Below, one piece after another: positions 7,784 through 15,437 of a stretch of DNA of 35,112 nt. The notes under the pieces were generated by a model that did not search any database, was not told where the DNA came from, and worked only from the letters and a program-made list of their open reading frames with translations. A program made the position numbers and the translations under genes. The stretch's first letter is position 1. Each line of letters opens with the position of its first letter. Source of the DNA: Bacteroidales bacterium (lineage in GTDB: Bacteria; Bacteroidota; Bacteroidia; Bacteroidales; Marinilabiliaceae); NCBI GenBank assembly GCA_004552385.1, contig SFOL01000007.1, positions 1 to 35,112 of the forward strand. The letters run 5' to 3'.

Positions 7784-9103
7784 ATGGTATTCGGATCCCT
7801 ATTCAGGCGGCGCAAAGCCTGCGATCAAGCCGGGCAACGGGCCCCATACGCGTCTGGCGCAGACTTTATAATCCAGAACTTGCCGATGGTGAAGGCGATG
7901 CTCAGCTTCACGGGGTATAATGACGTCGACCGCCGGTTGGCGAACCTGGCGTCACTGACAAAATGCCGCGTGGTGGCGTTGTGCGGGGCAACCGACGGCC
8001 AGGACAAGTTCATCGTGGAGAAGAGCACGTCGGCCGAGCTTTGCAAGACGGGGCAAACGTTCACTTGGCAGCACATGCAGCCATGGGTTTCGACGGACTA
8101 CGCCTCGATATCGAACACGCTCCCATTTAACGACCTGGAGAGTTCGGCCATCCTATCCGCGCCGGTGAAGAACGAGAGGAACATAATTGTGGGCGTGGTG
8201 ATAGGCCTGACGGCCGACAAGCAGAACGACATAAACTCGAAGTTGCAAATATTGCACCTGCTGACGCCGCCCCTGGAGGCGGAGCTACGCTACATGAAGC
8301 AGATTCGGGAGAACAGGCTGCAAGAGATGCGCATAGCCTCGCTTAACCAGAACATCGAGGTGCTGAACAACGACCTGGTCAAGGAGCGCAACATAGCCAC
8401 AGAGAGCCGGAAACTGAAGAGCGCATTCCTGACCAACCTGAGCCACGAGATACGCACGCCCATGAACGCCATAATGGGGTTCATGTATCTGGTGCAAAAC
8501 TCAAAGGATGACGCGGAGCGGAACGAGTTCATCAACATAATGAAGCAGAATTGTCATCAACTTCTATGCGTGATAGACAGTCTGATCGACATATCTAAGA
8601 TTCAGAGCAACTACATGCTGAAGCCGCCATGCCCCGTGCAGCTGAACGAGCTGCTGAGCGAGGTGAAGCAAAAATATGAGGCGAGGCTTCGGAGGGACGG
8701 CAAGAACGTGACGATAGACACAGCCTTCGCGCTTGAGACCCCGAACGACACGATTTGGAACTCGGACGAGATAATAAGCAAGGTCCTGGACCTGCTCATG
8801 GACAACGCGTGCAGGAACACCGAGAGCGGCAAGATATCAATATCTTACTCGATAAACCACAAGGAGGCCACCTTTTGCGTGACCAACACGGGCACAGGCG
8901 TCAAGCCTGGCTCGGAGGACAAGATTTTTGACCTTTTTGACGAAGCGCCAGACGGCAGCGGCACGGCGGAGAATCACGGCAAAGGCGGCGGGCTCGCAAT
9001 CGCGAGCAAGTACTTGGCCCTGGCCAATGGCCGGATATGGATTGACACGACATATAAGGGCGGAGCGTGCTACTACTTCTCAATACCGACAGAGAAACTA
9101 TAA
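7784..9103 (+). CDS. Soluble orphan histidine kinase
   Basis: This 439-residue sensor kinase is probably cytoplasmic, since I see no membrane segment. Residues about 20-160 look like a GAF-type sensor region (weakly supported), followed by a helix rich in charged residues and the HisKA box NLSHEIRTPMNAIMGF with the phospho-acceptor His at about 221. The ATP-binding domain has DNA at about 340-342 (N box) and a glycine-rich GKGGG (399-403). The G1 box reads VTNTGTG where the family usually has DTGxG, so the adenine-contacting Asp is Asn here. A frame continues upstream to a GTG at 7760, but that lies in the promoter region. No response regulator is nearby. The branching enzyme gene follows 30 bp later on the same strand, so the pair may be one transcript. 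Codon use favours ATA and CTG, unlike the minus-strand genes. Confidence 0.85.
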   Translation: MVFGSLFRRRKACDQAGQRAPYASGADFIIQNLPMVKAMLSFTGYNDVDRRLANLASLTKCRVVALCGATDGQDKFIVEKSTSAELCKTGQTFTWQHMQPWVSTDYASISNTLPFNDLESSAILSAPVKNERNIIVGVVIGLTADKQNDINSKLQILHLLTPPLEAELRYMKQIRENRLQEMRIASLNQNIEVLNNDLVKERNIATESRKLKSAFLTNLSHEIRTPMNAIMGFMYLVQNSKDDAERNEFINIMKQNCHQLLCVIDSLIDISKIQSNYMLKPPCPVQLNELLSEVKQKYEARLRRDGKNVTIDTAFALETPNDTIWNSDEIISKVLDLLMDNACRNTESGKISISYSINHKEATFCVTNTGTGVKPGSEDKIFDLFDEAPDGSGTAENHGKGGGLAIASKYLALANGRIWIDTTYKGGACYYFSIPTEKL

Positions 9104-9133
9104 CCGAGATACTGAACAAAACCCTCATTCTCC

Positions 9134-11125
9134 ATGTTACCCATATACGAGACAGACAAATATTTAGCCCCGTACGCCAACATACTGGCGAACAGGCGCC
9201 GGAAGACGATAGCCAGGCTGGAGGATATAAAGACGACATGCGGCCCCCTGGACGAATTCGCCACTGCATACAAGTATTATGGCATGCACCACGAGGGCGG
9301 CCACTGGACTCTTCGCGAGTGGGCACCAGGCGCGACCGAGATATACGTGATAGGAGACTTCACCGGCTGGAAGGAGGACGCGCGATACAAGATGTCGCGT
9401 CTGGAATTCGGCAACTGGGAAATAGAGATACCCGACGACATAGTCAGGCACGGTGACAAATTCAAGATGTCGGTGCACTGGAACGGCGGCCAGGGCGAGC
9501 GCATCCCTGCCTACATAGGCCGGGTTGTCCAGAACGAAGAGACGAAAGTGTTTGACGCCGTGGCTTGGGACTTCAAGCCATTCAAGTGGACGGACAAGGA
9601 CTTCAAGGTGGGCCGGGAGCCCCGTCTGATATACGAGGCCCACGTGGGCATGAGCGGAGAGAAGGAGGGCGTGGCGACATATGACGACTTCAGGAAAAAC
9701 GTCCTTCCGCACGTGGTCGAGATGGGGTATAACACCCTGCAGCTGATGGCCATACAGGAGCACCCGTATTACGGGAGTTTCGGCTACCACGTGTCGAGCT
9801 TCTTCGCCGCAAGCAGCCGCTTCGGCACCCCGGAGGATCTCAAAAAACTTATAAACGAGGCTCACAAGCACGGCATAGCGGTGATAATGGACATTGTCCA
9901 CAGCCATGCGGTGAAGAACGAGAATGAGGGCATAAGCCGCCTCGACGGCTCGACCGACCTATACTTCCACTACGGCGACCGCGGCAACCACCCCGCGTGG
10001 GACAGCCGCTGCTTCGACTATGGCAAGCTGGAGACGTTGCGCTTCCTGCTGTCGAACTGCCGATGGTGGCTGGACGAGTACCACTTTGACGGGTTCCGTT
10101 TCGACGGCGTGACGAGCATGCTCTATCTGGATCATGGGCTTGGAAAAGACTTCACGTGCTACGCCGATTACTTCCGCGCCAACGAGGACGAGGATGCGAT
10201 AAGCTACCTCATGATGGCCAACAAGCTGATACACGACGTGCGCCCCGACGCAGTGACCATTGCCGAGGAGATGAGCGGTTACCCGGGCATAGCGGGCCCC
10301 CTGGAGGCTTGTGGCGTCGGTTTTGACATGCGGCTCTCGATGGGCATTCCCGACTATTGGATAAAACTGATAAAAGAGGTGCCCGACGAGAAATGGCCGG
10401 TGGGCAAGATATTCTACGAGCTCCAGCTGCACAGGCCCGAGGAGAAAGTGGTCAACTACGCCGAGAGCCACGATCAGGCCCTTGTGGGCGACAAGACTAT
10501 CATCTTCCGCCTGATAGACAAGGAGATGTACACGTCAATGAATCTGGAGAGCCAGAACATGGCGGTGGATCGAGGCATGGCGTTGCACAAGATGATACGC
10601 CTCGTGACCCTCTTCACCGCCACGGGCGGCTACCTCACGTTCATGGGCAATGAGTTCGGCCACCCGGAGTGGATAGACTTCCCGAGGGAAGGCAACGGAT
10701 GGAGTTACAAGTACGCGCGGCGCCAATGGAACCTGATGAAGGCCGACTACTTGCGTTACCACTTCCTGAGCGACTTTGAGCGCGAGATGCTCAAGGTTTT
10801 CAAGGACCTGCCCGAGCCGAGCTACCCCTACAGGTATTATGACTATGACCCGACTCAGGTTCTCGCCTTCGGCCGCGGGGATTATCTCGTAGTCTTCAAC
10901 TTCAGCCCGTCGACCTCCTACACTAACTACGGCATTCCTGTGCCGGCGGGGCGGTATAGCATAGTACTCTCGACCGACGAGGGGCGCTTTGGCGGATTTG
11001 ACCGCAACGACATGTACTTCGTGTTCTACACCCAGAAGAATGGTGACCAGAACATGCTGAACCTCTACTTGCCCAGCCGCTCGGCGATGATACTGAAGCG
11101 GAAAGACATAGTGCACATAAGGTAG
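9134..11125 (+). CDS. glgB: 1,4-alpha-glucan branching enzyme, eukaryote-like (GH13_8) type
   Basis: The enzyme cuts alpha-1,4 glucan chains and rejoins the pieces through alpha-1,6 bonds, making the branches of glycogen. The protein is 663 residues. An N-terminal CBM48-like domain (WAPGATEIYVIGDFTGW, 63-79) precedes the GH13 barrel. Catalytic positions are visible: Asp324 in DGFRFDGVTSML (nucleophile), Glu378 in AEEMSGYPG (acid/base) and the pair His446-Asp447 in AESHDQA. The GFRFDGVTSM and SGYPG forms resemble the eukaryotic GBE1 subgroup, not the E. coli GlgB subgroup. No other glycogen gene is in the window. It follows the histidine kinase, an unusual neighbour. A 16-bp hairpin lies about 125 bp after the stop. 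Confidence 0.95.
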   Translation: MLPIYETDKYLAPYANILANRRRKTIARLEDIKTTCGPLDEFATAYKYYGMHHEGGHWTLREWAPGATEIYVIGDFTGWKEDARYKMSRLEFGNWEIEIPDDIVRHGDKFKMSVHWNGGQGERIPAYIGRVVQNEETKVFDAVAWDFKPFKWTDKDFKVGREPRLIYEAHVGMSGEKEGVATYDDFRKNVLPHVVEMGYNTLQLMAIQEHPYYGSFGYHVSSFFAASSRFGTPEDLKKLINEAHKHGIAVIMDIVHSHAVKNENEGISRLDGSTDLYFHYGDRGNHPAWDSRCFDYGKLETLRFLLSNCRWWLDEYHFDGFRFDGVTSMLYLDHGLGKDFTCYADYFRANEDEDAISYLMMANKLIHDVRPDAVTIAEEMSGYPGIAGPLEACGVGFDMRLSMGIPDYWIKLIKEVPDEKWPVGKIFYELQLHRPEEKVVNYAESHDQALVGDKTIIFRLIDKEMYTSMNLESQNMAVDRGMALHKMIRLVTLFTATGGYLTFMGNEFGHPEWIDFPREGNGWSYKYARRQWNLMKADYLRYHFLSDFEREMLKVFKDLPEPSYPYRYYDYDPTQVLAFGRGDYLVVFNFSPSTSYTNYGIPVPAGRYSIVLSTDEGRFGGFDRNDMYFVFYTQKNGDQNMLNLYLPSRSAMILKRKDIVHIR

Positions 11126-11249
11126 GACCGTGTTCCACTGCGCCGCCACGTCCTGCCGCAAGGACCAGGTTGTCTGCGCATAGGGTAGACGCGGCGAAAT
11201 GCGGCATGGCGACATACGCAATAGAATAAAGGCCAAGGGGAATATAAGA

Positions 11250-11289
11250 GACGCCCCCGCAAATCAGACACGAGATTTGCGGGGGCGTC
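11250..11289. terminator. Bidirectional hairpin between convergent glgB and the S41 gene
   Basis: GACGCCCCCGCAAATC (11250-11265) and its perfect complement (11274-11289) form a 16-bp stem with an 8-base loop. It lies between convergent stops and can serve both strands. Neither side has a clean T-run, although the minus side is moderately T-rich (TCTTATATT). Confidence 0.65.
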
Positions 11290-11307
11290 GCTATAGAACG
11301 TGAACCA

Positions 11308-12771
11308 TCAGCGTTTGACGAGTCGGCGGTAAAGGACTTGCGGCTTGGAGTCGGCAGAAGAGCCGAAAGAGCGCAACGCCTCCGGCAATTGAAGATTCTT
11401 GTTGGTCGAGACAGAGCCCGTAGAGAGATACGACAGCGCGGCGGCAAGCAGATTCTCGTCCGGGTCGCCTATGGGCTTAAGCCCTTTGGTGAGGACACTT
11501 GCGAGGTCGGGCACATAATAAGTCGGGGGCAAGCCGTAGCCCAGTGAGGTGTCGAAAGCCTGGCCTGTCGTGTTCTTATAAATGGCGACGATGGGCATTA
11601 TCAGCCAATTGTTGATAGAAGAGGAGTAATAGGGCATTCCGGATGAGGCGTAGGTGAAATCCTCGGGCGACATGACATACATCATTGAGTTCTTGCCCCC
11701 GGTGGTGTCGCCAATGAGCGTCACGTCGGAATATGGCATGAGAGACCATATTGTGGCCTCGGAGGCCGAGTAGGTGTCGGGGCCGACGAGGACGACAAGG
11801 CGGCTGAGATCGAGATTGACGCCGGGCTCATCGGAGAAGTGCACCGAAGAAGAGTCTCTGCTATAAGATGCCAGCGTTTTCAGCTTATCATTGAAGTCGT
11901 AAAAGAGCATCTCATCTTTATTGTCGACAGCAGACTTCGGAGCCAGCATGCTGCACATGTAAGAGAGGGCTTCAAGGTCGCCGCCGGGGTTGTAACGGAG
12001 GTCAAGCACGACATCAGACACCCCGCCATCGGCGAAAGACTTGAAAGCCGCCACGAGATCGTCATTGAAAGTATACGAGAAGCTCGTGTAAAAGAGGTAT
12101 CCGACCTTAGAGCCGTCGGCGTTGTCAATAATTCGCGAGAGGGCGACGGGGTTCTCCGTAATATCGGCCGCCGCCATGGAGTATGACACCTTCGCGAGGT
12201 TGCCGTTTTCGACACGATAGGCGGCAAAAGAGCCTGACGCTGCGTTGACGAACAGAGTGCGGTAGTTGTCGGAGTTGATAGCCTTGCCGTCTACGGCATA
12301 GACGACATCGCCACGGCGGACACCCGCCGCTGACGCGGGTGTGGCGTCATAGACATAGGTGACAATGGCAACGACGCTATCGGACGTGGAGGAGAGGTAT
12401 GACAGCTTATACTCCCACCCGAAGTCGGTATACTTGCCTTCGAAACCATCAATGGTTGCCTGGGCTTCTGAACTGATATAGGAGAAACGGTCTTTTGACG
12501 AAAGGAGCGAATAGAAATACTCCTCGGTGTCCGACTGCTTCTTATAGTCAAGGCTGGGCATCTCAGCCTCCCAGTAATAATAGTCGGACATGACGTCTCT
12601 TACAAACCTGTTGGCCTCGATGGTGACGGAAGATATAGCCTCGTCTCCATAACCTGTACGGTGGGCCGCGGTCACATGGTCATCTTCATCGGAGCAGGCG
12701 GACATGGCCGCGCATAGTACCGTCAGCGCCATCCAATAGAGCCTCTTGGGCTCAGAAGAATAACTCGGCAT
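11308..12771 (-). CDS. S41 family peptidase lipoprotein
   Basis: This is a predicted surface or periplasmic C-terminal-processing-type serine protease. The 487-residue protein starts with a lipoprotein signal ending at Cys26 (AAMSAC). Residues about 115-200 contain a PDZ-like segment (GVRRGDVVYAVDGKAI). The S41 core has DLRYNPGGD (257-265), the SAS motif of YSASEA with the likely catalytic Ser335, and the GGK motif with Lys360 as the likely general base. Similar lipoproteins are frequent in Bacteroidales, and their substrates are mostly unknown. It is the last gene in a leftward run after the FAD oxidoreductase, 111 bp downstream of that gene. I see no exact promoter box that could serve it. 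Confidence 0.88.
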   Translation of the reverse strand: MPSYSSEPKRLYWMALTVLCAAMSACSDEDDHVTAAHRTGYGDEAISSVTIEANRFVRDVMSDYYYWEAEMPSLDYKKQSDTEEYFYSLLSSKDRFSYISSEAQATIDGFEGKYTDFGWEYKLSYLSSTSDSVVAIVTYVYDATPASAAGVRRGDVVYAVDGKAINSDNYRTLFVNAASGSFAAYRVENGNLAKVSYSMAAADITENPVALSRIIDNADGSKVGYLFYTSFSYTFNDDLVAAFKSFADGGVSDVVLDLRYNPGGDLEALSYMCSMLAPKSAVDNKDEMLFYDFNDKLKTLASYSRDSSSVHFSDEPGVNLDLSRLVVLVGPDTYSASEATIWSLMPYSDVTLIGDTTGGKNSMMYVMSPEDFTYASSGMPYYSSSINNWLIMPIVAIYKNTTGQAFDTSLGYGLPPTYYVPDLASVLTKGLKPIGDPDENLLAAALSYLSTGSVSTNKNLQLPEALRSFGSSADSKPQVLYRRLVKR

Positions 12772-12882
12772 ACAGCAAATAATATTATTAATTATGACGA
12801 TATAAAATTGCCGAATTATAATGAGAAAATAAAAATAAATAAACGAAAAAACCCAAAGCGGCAGTGGATAGGCTATTTTGAC

Positions 12883-14376
12883 TTACAGATCGGAAACTAT
12901 GGCCCTTTCGGCCCTGAGTGCCGAGATGAGCGCAATGGGCAACCCGCCCCCCGCCTCAAGCCAGTGTCCCGCCAAGGCAAACCCTCTCAGACCAGGGAGC
13001 GTGGAGGAGAGTGGCGGCCGGCACATTATATTCTTCATTGGCGACCAGCCTTGCGAGCTGCCGAGATGATTTGACGTGAAACGATGATATGTGGCGGGCG
13101 ACGTCACGTCTACCACCTCGACGATCGACTCGGAGAAGGAACCCGGAAATTTGCGTGTCAACGCCGCCATGGCTGTTCGGGCAACGTCATTTTTGGCCGC
13201 CTTGTAGGCTTCTCGTGACGAGTTTCGGAGATTGATCCACCACTGGCCCTCACGTGTCGTGAAGTTGACAGTCAGAGTGGTCTTGCCCTCGGCGGCGAGA
13301 AGAGGGTCAAAGCTATTAACCTCCACCTCAATCTGTGAGAACGGCGTGCCGTCTGGCAGAACTCCGCTCTCATCGATGCGCAAGAAGTGCGGAATGGCAT
13401 CGAGACGGGAGGCCACGCCGATGTGCACGCGGCAATAAGAATAAAAAATTGACGTTTTGTCGACCGAGAGCAGACTCCGCGCGGCCTTGGAGAGAAAACG
13501 CCCGCCGAGGGCATGCCCCACAGTCCACCGCCAGTCGGCGCACGAGCAGACGGCGTCGGAAGAGGTGACTCGCCCGTCGGCAAGCTCAAGGCCTACCGCC
13601 CGGCCACCGTCAACCCTGATTTTTTCCACCCTCGCTCCAAACTCGACATGCCCGCCAAGTGAAAGGAACGTGCGCAACAGCAGGTCGGAGAGCGCACGTG
13701 AGCCGCCAATCGGATAGGCGGCGACACGCGTGGCCATATAAGCCTGGCCGAATATGACGACCGTCATGGCGGTCTCGTTCATATAGAGCCTCCTGACAGC
13801 CTCGCGCAGCCGCGACCCCTTAAGAGTCTCGGCGAAGGAGAAAGTGGAGAGGGAGCCCCAACGAGCCATCAGTGGCAGCATGGGCCACATTCGCCAGAGC
13901 GAGGCGTAGTGGAGCGTGCGGCGGACGCGCGATGAAGAACGAGGATACGGGGGCAGGTCGGGAAGAAAACGCGAGACGGTGCGCACGGCATCCATCCATC
14001 GCCTTATGGCGCGGGCGTCGGCGGGCGAAAGGGCTAACAGATAGTCTTGAAGACGGTCGACATCGTTATAGAGGTGGAAATGCCACACGCCGCCATCTTC
14101 GTCGGGCACCTCAATATCAACTCTCTCGTCGAAATCAATGAATTTGAGCGAGTCGATGTCGCACACATCACGCCACATGTCATGGAACGAGGACCCTGCC
14201 CTTGCACCAAGCACCCAGTGGAGGCATCCGTTGAAGTCATAATCGCCCCTGCGCCAGTTGACGCACAGGCCGCCAACAGAAGTCCCCGCCTCGTATATTG
14301 TGACATTCTCGCCCCGACGAAGCAGTCGAATACCGAGACTGAGGCCTGCCACCCCTGCTCCAATTACTTCAATCAA
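12883..14376 (-). CDS. CrtI/phytoene desaturase-like FAD oxidoreductase
   Basis: This 497-residue flavoenzyme resembles carotenoid desaturases and retinol saturases. The N-terminal dinucleotide-binding motif is VIGAGVAGLSLGIRLL with the acidic end of strand two at YEAG, followed by the family-typical GGLCVNWRRGDYDFNGCLHW. The C-terminus has the FAD-closing motif AGHWLEAGGGLPIALISAL. The natural substrate is not evident: no phytoene synthase, cyclase or other carotenoid gene is nearby. The start is TTG at 14374-14376, because the only other in-frame option before a stop codon is ATT and the family begins directly with the nucleotide-binding strand. It follows the EamA permease by 49 bp and precedes the S41 lipoprotein, so co-transcription is likely. 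Confidence 0.82.
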   Translation of the reverse strand: MIEVIGAGVAGLSLGIRLLRRGENVTIYEAGTSVGGLCVNWRRGDYDFNGCLHWVLGARAGSSFHDMWRDVCDIDSLKFIDFDERVDIEVPDEDGGVWHFHLYNDVDRLQDYLLALSPADARAIRRWMDAVRTVSRFLPDLPPYPRSSSRVRRTLHYASLWRMWPMLPLMARWGSLSTFSFAETLKGSRLREAVRRLYMNETAMTVVIFGQAYMATRVAAYPIGGSRALSDLLLRTFLSLGGHVEFGARVEKIRVDGGRAVGLELADGRVTSSDAVCSCADWRWTVGHALGGRFLSKAARSLLSVDKTSIFYSYCRVHIGVASRLDAIPHFLRIDESGVLPDGTPFSQIEVEVNSFDPLLAAEGKTTLTVNFTTREGQWWINLRNSSREAYKAAKNDVARTAMAALTRKFPGSFSESIVEVVDVTSPATYHRFTSNHLGSSQGWSPMKNIMCRPPLSSTLPGLRGFALAGHWLEAGGGLPIALISALRAERAIVSDL

Positions 14377-14425
14377 GACAATTGACTATTACGCGTCAGG
14401 CCAGGCAAGACGAACTGACAAAACG

Positions 14426-15394
14426 TCATAAACTTCCGAAAATGATGATGGCAATGCCGCAAAGGATGCCGAGCAGGCATAACCCCTTGCGAAGCATATT
14501 ACGCTCGTGGAAAATGAGCGCGGCGAGAGTGAATGAGACAATGGCATTGCTGCGCCTGATGGGCGATATGAGGGAAATCATGCTATCCGGGTGATCGAGA
14601 GCCCCATAGTAGAAAAAATCAGCCGCCACAATGACGATGCCTATCATGGGGATGCTCCACTTCCAACGGAAAGGCTCATAACCGACCCTCTCGGCAATCT
14701 GCTCATCGGTCTCGCCGGAGCCGGCCTTGCGTTCAGCCTTAAAACGTAGGCGGGCGGGATTCCACATGACGAGGGCGAGCGGGATGGTCATGACGAACTG
14801 GTAGCAAGAATAGTAGAAGAGCACGCTCATCCGGTTGATATGCTCATTGCTTATGATGTGCTTGTCGAAAAGGGCTGACGCAGCTCCGACAAGCGTGCCC
14901 GCCACAACGCACCACACCCACTTATTAGCCTTGAAGTTGATCCCCTCGCGCTTGCCCGCCACACTGAAAAGGAAGAAAAAGACGAAAACGACCGTGAGTC
15001 CGACCCACTGAACGGCATTGGGCCGCTCAGTGAAGATGATAAGAGCACCGATAAGAGTCCAGACAGGAGCCGTGGCGCGGATGGGAGCCACGATGCTCAG
15101 CGGCAGATGCTTCATCCCGTAATAGACAAACACCCAAGAGCCGAGAACAATGGCCGCCTTTGCCACGAGGAGCATATGCTGATGAAGTGAGATGGGCGGT
15201 ATGTAGGCCCAACAATCAGGCGACACTACGCCAAAAGAAGACGCAAGGCAAAGAGGCAAAAGAAGAACTGACGACGTGAGGGTGCTGACAAGAAGGACGG
15301 GCAGCACTGCATTACTCCTAAGCGAGTATTTGCGCAAGACATCATAAAAGCCCAGGCAAAATGCCGAAATGAGGGCCAGTACGAACCAGAACAT
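14426..15394 (-). CDS. DMT/EamA family permease
   Basis: This 322-residue integral membrane protein has about ten hydrophobic helices in two EamA-like halves, the usual plan of drug/metabolite transporters. The first half ends with PIRATAPVWTLIGALIIF and the second with SPIRRSNAIVSFTLAALIF, the paired repeat signature of the family. A charged loop at about residues 210-240 separates the halves. The substrate cannot be inferred. It lies between the esterase-like lipoprotein and the FAD oxidoreductase with short gaps of 43 and 49 bp, suggesting one transcript. Confidence 0.88.
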   Translation of the reverse strand: MFWFVLALISAFCLGFYDVLRKYSLRSNAVLPVLLVSTLTSSVLLLPLCLASSFGVVSPDCWAYIPPISLHQHMLLVAKAAIVLGSWVFVYYGMKHLPLSIVAPIRATAPVWTLIGALIIFTERPNAVQWVGLTVVFVFFFLFSVAGKREGINFKANKWVWCVVAGTLVGAASALFDKHIISNEHINRMSVLFYYSCYQFVMTIPLALVMWNPARLRFKAERKAGSGETDEQIAERVGYEPFRWKWSIPMIGIVIVAADFFYYGALDHPDSMISLISPIRRSNAIVSFTLAALIFHERNMLRKGLCLLGILCGIAIIIFGSL

Positions 15395-15437
15395 TTATTA
15401 AATAGAGAGCAAAGAAAACGTATGAGAGTCGTTATTA

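Noticed and set aside
13335..14141. Several short plus-strand frames rich in Arg and Ala
   Set aside because: They lie antisense to the FAD oxidoreductase and show only GC-rich codon shadow composition.
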